This document shows positions 60,922-64,000 of a stretch of 64,000 bases of DNA, one piece after another. Source of the stretch: Neoroseomonas alkaliterrae (lineage in GTDB: Bacteria; Pseudomonadota; Alphaproteobacteria; Acetobacterales; Acetobacteraceae). The notes beneath the pieces are model-generated. The model saw only the letters and a list, made by a program, of their open reading frames with translations. It did not search any database and had not been told where the DNA came from. Both the position numbers and the translations under genes were made by a program. Position 1 is the first letter of the stretch, and every line of letters starts with the position of its first letter. The stretch spans positions 248,001 to 312,000 of the forward strand of contig NZ_JACIJE010000001.1 in the NCBI RefSeq assembly GCF_014199195.1, written 5' to 3'.

Positions 60922-63597
60922 CTACTCCGCGCCGTCCGCGACAGGCCCCAGCAGCGATTTCATGCGGTAGATCGCATCGAGCGCCTCTCGCGGGCTGAGC
61001 GAGTCGGCATCGAGTTCCGCCAGCGCCGCCAGCGCCGGATGGGCCGCCGGGGCCGGGACGGGGGCCGGCGGGCGGGCGAAGAGCGGCAGTTCCTCCGACA
61101 GCGGATCGAGCCCGCGCGCGCGGGCCTCCAGCGCCTTCAGCACCTCCTGCGCGCGCGCGAGCACCGGCCGCGGAACGCCCGCAAGCCGCGCCACATGCAC
61201 GCCCCAGGAGCGCTCGGCCGCACCGGGGCCGACGCGGTGCTCGAAGACCACCTCGCCCCGCCATTCGCGCACCTGCATATGCGCCGGCGCGAGGTCCGGC
61301 AGCTTGCCGGCCAGCGCCGTCAGCTCGTGGAAATGGGTGGCGAAGATGGTGCGGCAGCGGATGCGGTCGTGCAGCGCCTCGAGCACGGCCCAGGCGATGG
61401 CGAGGCCATCCCAGGTCGCGGTGCCGCGCCCCACCTCGTCCAGCACGACCAGCGAGCGGGCGGTCGCCTGGTTCAGGATGGCCGCCGTCTCGGCCATCTC
61501 GACCATGAAGGTCGAGCGCCCGCCGGCGATGTCGTCCGCCGCGCCGACGCGCGAGAAGAGCCGGTCCACCAGCCCCAGCCGCGCCGCCTCCGCCGGCACG
61601 AAGAGCCCCGCCTGGGCGAGGATGACCAGCAGTGCGTTCTGCCGCAGATAGGTGGACTTGCCCGCCATGTTCGGCCCGGTGAGCAGGCAGAGCCGCCGCC
61701 CGGGCGAGAGGTCGCAGTCGTTCGGCACGAAGGCCGGGCCGCGCGCGCGCGCCAGCGCCGCCTCCACCACCGGGTGCCGCCCCGCCGTCACCGCGAAATC
61801 GGCGCGGTCGGTGATCTCGGGCCGCGCCCATCCGCCCCGCGCGGCGAGTTCCGCGGCCGCGGCATGCACGTCGAGCTCGGCCATCGCCGCCGCGGCGGCG
61901 GCGATCCCCGGCGCGGCATCGAGGCAGAGCCGGCGCAGATGCTGCGCGATCAGCCGCTCGCGCCGTGACGCCTGCTCCCCCGCCTCGGCCACGCGGCGGT
62001 CCAGCTCGGCCAGCGCGGCGCAGGTGAAGCGCATCGCATTGGCCATGGTCTGGCGATGCACCGGCGCCTGCGGCCCCTCCTTCACCCCTTCGCGCAGCAG
62101 CCTCTCCCCGGCCGCGGCCGGGACCTCGGCGAGGAAGCCGAATTGCTGGTGATGGCGGATCCTGAGGCTCGCGACCCCCCAGGCGGCCGCAAGATCCATC
62201 TGCAGCGCCGCGATCGCCTCCCGCGCGCCGTCGCGCAAGCGGCGCAGGGCGTCGAGTTCGCCGTCGTAGCCCGCCGCCACCAGCCCGCCATCCTCGAGCC
62301 GCGCGGGCAGCGGGTCGGCCAGGGCGCGCGCCAGTTCCGCCCGCGGGCTCGATGCCGGGCGCAGCGCGCGCGCCGCCTCGGCGACCAGCGCCGGCACCGG
62401 CGGCACCCCCGCGGCGGCGGCGAGCGCGCTCTCCATCGCCTCCGCCCGCATCAGCCCGTCGCGGATCGCGCCGAGGTCGCGCGGGGCGAAGCGGTCGAGC
62501 GAGAGGCGCGCGAGCGCGCGCGCCATGTCCGGCGCGCCCTTCAGCGCCGCGCGCAGCGCCGCGCGCACATCCCCGGCCGCCAGCAGGAAGCCCACCGCAT
62601 CGTGGCGCGCGGCGATCGGCGCGGCCTCGGCCAGCGGGGCGGCGAGCCGCGCGGCGAGCTCGCGCGCGCCCGCGGGCGTGACCGTCCGGTCCACGGCACC
62701 CAGCAGGCAATGCCGCGCATCGCCCCTTTCGCTGCGCAGGATCTCGAGGCTGCGCCGCGTCGCGCCATCCATCTGCAGCAGCCCCCGCCCGCCCGAGGGC
62801 ACCGGCGGCGCGAGGCGCGGCATCGCGCCGGCCTGGGTCAGACGCACATACTCCACCGCCATGGCGGCGGCGGCGACCTCCTCGGCCGAGAAGGCGCCGA
62901 AGCCTTCCAGCGTCGCCACCGCGAAGGCCTCGGCGAGCCTGCGCGCGCCGTCGCGCGGCGGCTCCTGATGCGCGATGCGCCCGGCGAGCGGCAGCAGCGC
63001 CGGCCCGCGCGCGAGCGCCTCGGGCGCCAGCACCTCCACGGGCTCGAGCCGCGCGAGCAGCGCGGGCAGGTCGGCGGCGGCGAGGCTTGCCGTGCCGAAG
63101 GCGCCGGTCGTCACGTCGAGCCAGGCGGCGCCGAGCCTCTCCCCCGCCGGGGCGAGGGCGAGCAGCCAGGCGGGGCGGGCGGCCTCGAGCAGCGCCTCCT
63201 CCGTCACCGTGCCGGGGGTGACGATGCGCGTGACCTCGCGCCGGATGGTCGGGGCCTTGCGGCGCTTCTGCTCCTCCGGCGTCTCGGTCTGGTCGCAGAT
63301 CGCGACGCGGTAGCCCTGGCGGATCAGCCGCGCGAGATAGGTCTCGGAGGCATGCACCGGCACGCCGCAGAGCGGCACGGGCTCCCCGCGATGCTCGCCG
63401 CGGTAGGAGAGCGCGATGTCGAGCGCGGGCGCGGCGATCTCGGCATCGCCGAACAGCATCTCGAAGAAGTCGCCCATGCGGAAGAAGATCAGCGCGTCCG
63501 GATGCGCGGCCTTGGCGGCGAACCACTGGGCGAGCGCCGGCGTCGCGCCCTCGGCGGGCGGGACGGGCTTGCTCTCGAGGGGCTGAACGCCTGTCAT
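60922..63597 (-). CDS. mutS: DNA mismatch repair protein MutS
   Basis: 891 residues. The mismatch-binding N-terminus FFRMGDFFEMLFGDAEIAA contains the Phe-x-Glu equivalent (DFFEM) that stacks on the mismatch. The ATPase has Walker A GPNMAGKST near residue 640, VDRLFSRVGAADDIAGGRST, the Walker B VVLDEVGRGTATWDG and ATHFHELTAL. It recognises mispairs and recruits MutL. It is first of the mutS-glnD pair and is divergent from the VOC-family gene with a 43-base gap. Confidence 0.96.
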   Translation of the reverse strand: MTGVQPLESKPVPPAEGATPALAQWFAAKAAHPDALIFFRMGDFFEMLFGDAEIAAPALDIALSYRGEHRGEPVPLCGVPVHASETYLARLIRQGYRVAICDQTETPEEQKRRKAPTIRREVTRIVTPGTVTEEALLEAARPAWLLALAPAGERLGAAWLDVTTGAFGTASLAAADLPALLARLEPVEVLAPEALARGPALLPLAGRIAHQEPPRDGARRLAEAFAVATLEGFGAFSAEEVAAAAMAVEYVRLTQAGAMPRLAPPVPSGGRGLLQMDGATRRSLEILRSERGDARHCLLGAVDRTVTPAGARELAARLAAPLAEAAPIAARHDAVGFLLAAGDVRAALRAALKGAPDMARALARLSLDRFAPRDLGAIRDGLMRAEAMESALAAAAGVPPVPALVAEAARALRPASSPRAELARALADPLPARLEDGGLVAAGYDGELDALRRLRDGAREAIAALQMDLAAAWGVASLRIRHHQQFGFLAEVPAAAGERLLREGVKEGPQAPVHRQTMANAMRFTCAALAELDRRVAEAGEQASRRERLIAQHLRRLCLDAAPGIAAAAAAMAELDVHAAAAELAARGGWARPEITDRADFAVTAGRHPVVEAALARARGPAFVPNDCDLSPGRRLCLLTGPNMAGKSTYLRQNALLVILAQAGLFVPAEAARLGLVDRLFSRVGAADDIAGGRSTFMVEMAETAAILNQATARSLVVLDEVGRGTATWDGLAIAWAVLEALHDRIRCRTIFATHFHELTALAGKLPDLAPAHMQVREWRGEVVFEHRVGPGAAERSWGVHVARLAGVPRPVLARAQEVLKALEARARGLDPLSEELPLFARPPAPVPAPAAHPALAALAELDADSLSPREALDAIYRMKSLLGPVADGAE

Positions 63598-63640
63598 GGC
63601 GAGGCTCTAGACCGGATCACGCCAGGACGGGAGGGACCGG

Positions 63641-64000
63641 ATGCGGCCCGATGGGCTCGACCACGTGACGCTGCGCTGCAGGCCGCAGGACCTGCCCGCG
63701 GCGCTGCGCTTCTACCGCGACATCCTCGGCCTCGCCGAAGGCCCGCGGCCGGATTTCGACTTCCCGGGCGCCTGGCTCTACGCGGGCGGGCGGGCCGTGG
63801 TGCATCTGGTCGGGCGCGAAGGCGCCGCCCCGCCATCCGGCCCCGCGCCCGGCGCGGCCTTCGAGCACATCGCGCTGCGCTACCGCGGCCTGCCCGCGAT
63901 CCGCCGGTCCCTGCGCGCGCACGGCCTCGCCTTCACCGAGGCCCCGCTGCCGGGCATGCCGATCCACCAGCTCTTCGTCACCGACCCCTTCGGCCTCCGG
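63641..64000 (+). CDS. VOC-family (glyoxalase/bleomycin resistance-like) protein, truncated by window end
   Basis: 120 residues are visible and the gene continues past the right edge. LDHVTLRCRPQDLPAALRFY then RDILGLAEGPRP is the first beta-alpha-beta-beta-beta half of a vicinal-oxygen-chelate domain; FEHIALRYRGLPAIR and HQLFVTDPFGLR belong to the second half. The metal-ligand His (in LDHVTLR and FEHIAL) are in place. A GGGAGGG site precedes the ATG. Members include dioxygenases, glyoxalases and antibiotic-binding proteins, so no substrate is assigned. Confidence 0.85.
   Translation, partial: MRPDGLDHVTLRCRPQDLPAALRFYRDILGLAEGPRPDFDFPGAWLYAGGRAVVHLVGREGAAPPSGPAPGAAFEHIALRYRGLPAIRRSLRAHGLAFTEAPLPGMPIHQLFVTDPFGLR

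Overview
The window is very GC-rich, gene-dense bacterial DNA. Its gene content and order (hprK-rapZ-EIIA-HPr-EI; ihfB-lapA-pyrF-trpF; an Aap-type amino-acid transporter; glnD beside mutS; malic enzyme fused to a PTA-like domain) point to an alphaproteobacterium, most likely of the Acetobacteraceae (Roseomonas-like). That placement is inference from family composition. No phage, transposase, integrase or CRISPR array is visible. The two end genes are cut by the window edge.

Layout. 1-12.2 kb: a truncated secreted protein, then a catabolic region with a fumarylpyruvate-hydrolase-like FAH enzyme, a class-I glutamine-amidotransferase-like hydrolase, an AMP-forming acyl-CoA synthetase, an epoxide-hydrolase-like alpha/beta hydrolase, a TetR regulator, a GalB-like PIG-L protein, a 4,5-dihydroxyphthalate-decarboxylase-like protein, a class III CoA-transferase, an acyl-CoA dehydrogenase, a MaoC hydratase and an RraA/CHA-aldolase-like protein. 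Together they suggest breakdown of an aromatic or dicarboxylic acid. 12.4-19 kb: a methyltransferase-like protein, a membrane protein, a threonine-dehydratase-like PLP enzyme, then a tightly overlapping regulatory phosphotransferase operon (hprK, rapZ, EIIA-Man, HPr, EI). 19-23 kb: two small secreted proteins, ahcY behind a palindromic operator-like site, and convergent purH.

23-34 kb: trpA and trpB are separated from trpF-pyrF-lapA-ihfB-sppA-rpsA by a sulfatase, a TetR regulator with a perfect operator palindrome, and a lipoprotein of alpha/beta-hydrolase fold that has lost its nucleophile. 34-38.4 kb: a four-gene ABC importer followed by a metallophosphoesterase; its first permease appears to start with CTG. 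38.4-43.3 kb: a 3-oxoacid CoA-transferase pair, tRNA-Ala(GGC), a UbiE-like methyltransferase, a small unknown protein and Kup. 43.4-51.3 kb: aapJQMP, a divergent ornithine-cyclodeaminase/mu-crystallin homologue, and maeB.

51.6-58 kb: two paralogous secreted proteins built from 11-residue repeats, a Bug-type solute-binding protein, an EI24-type membrane protein, a bactofilin, a lipoprotein, an AEC transporter and a stand-alone Hint-domain protein. 58-64 kb: glnD, mutS and the start of a VOC-family gene. Two REP-like palindrome families recur in intergenic DNA, often directly behind stop codons. Codon overlaps (ATGA, GTGA, TTGA, CTGA) show that many neighbours are translationally coupled.

I did not find a self-evident new defence or mobile system. 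The items I rate highest are the 11-residue-repeat pair, the CTG-started permease, the interrupted trp cluster with its TetR operator, and the palindromic repeats at stop codons.
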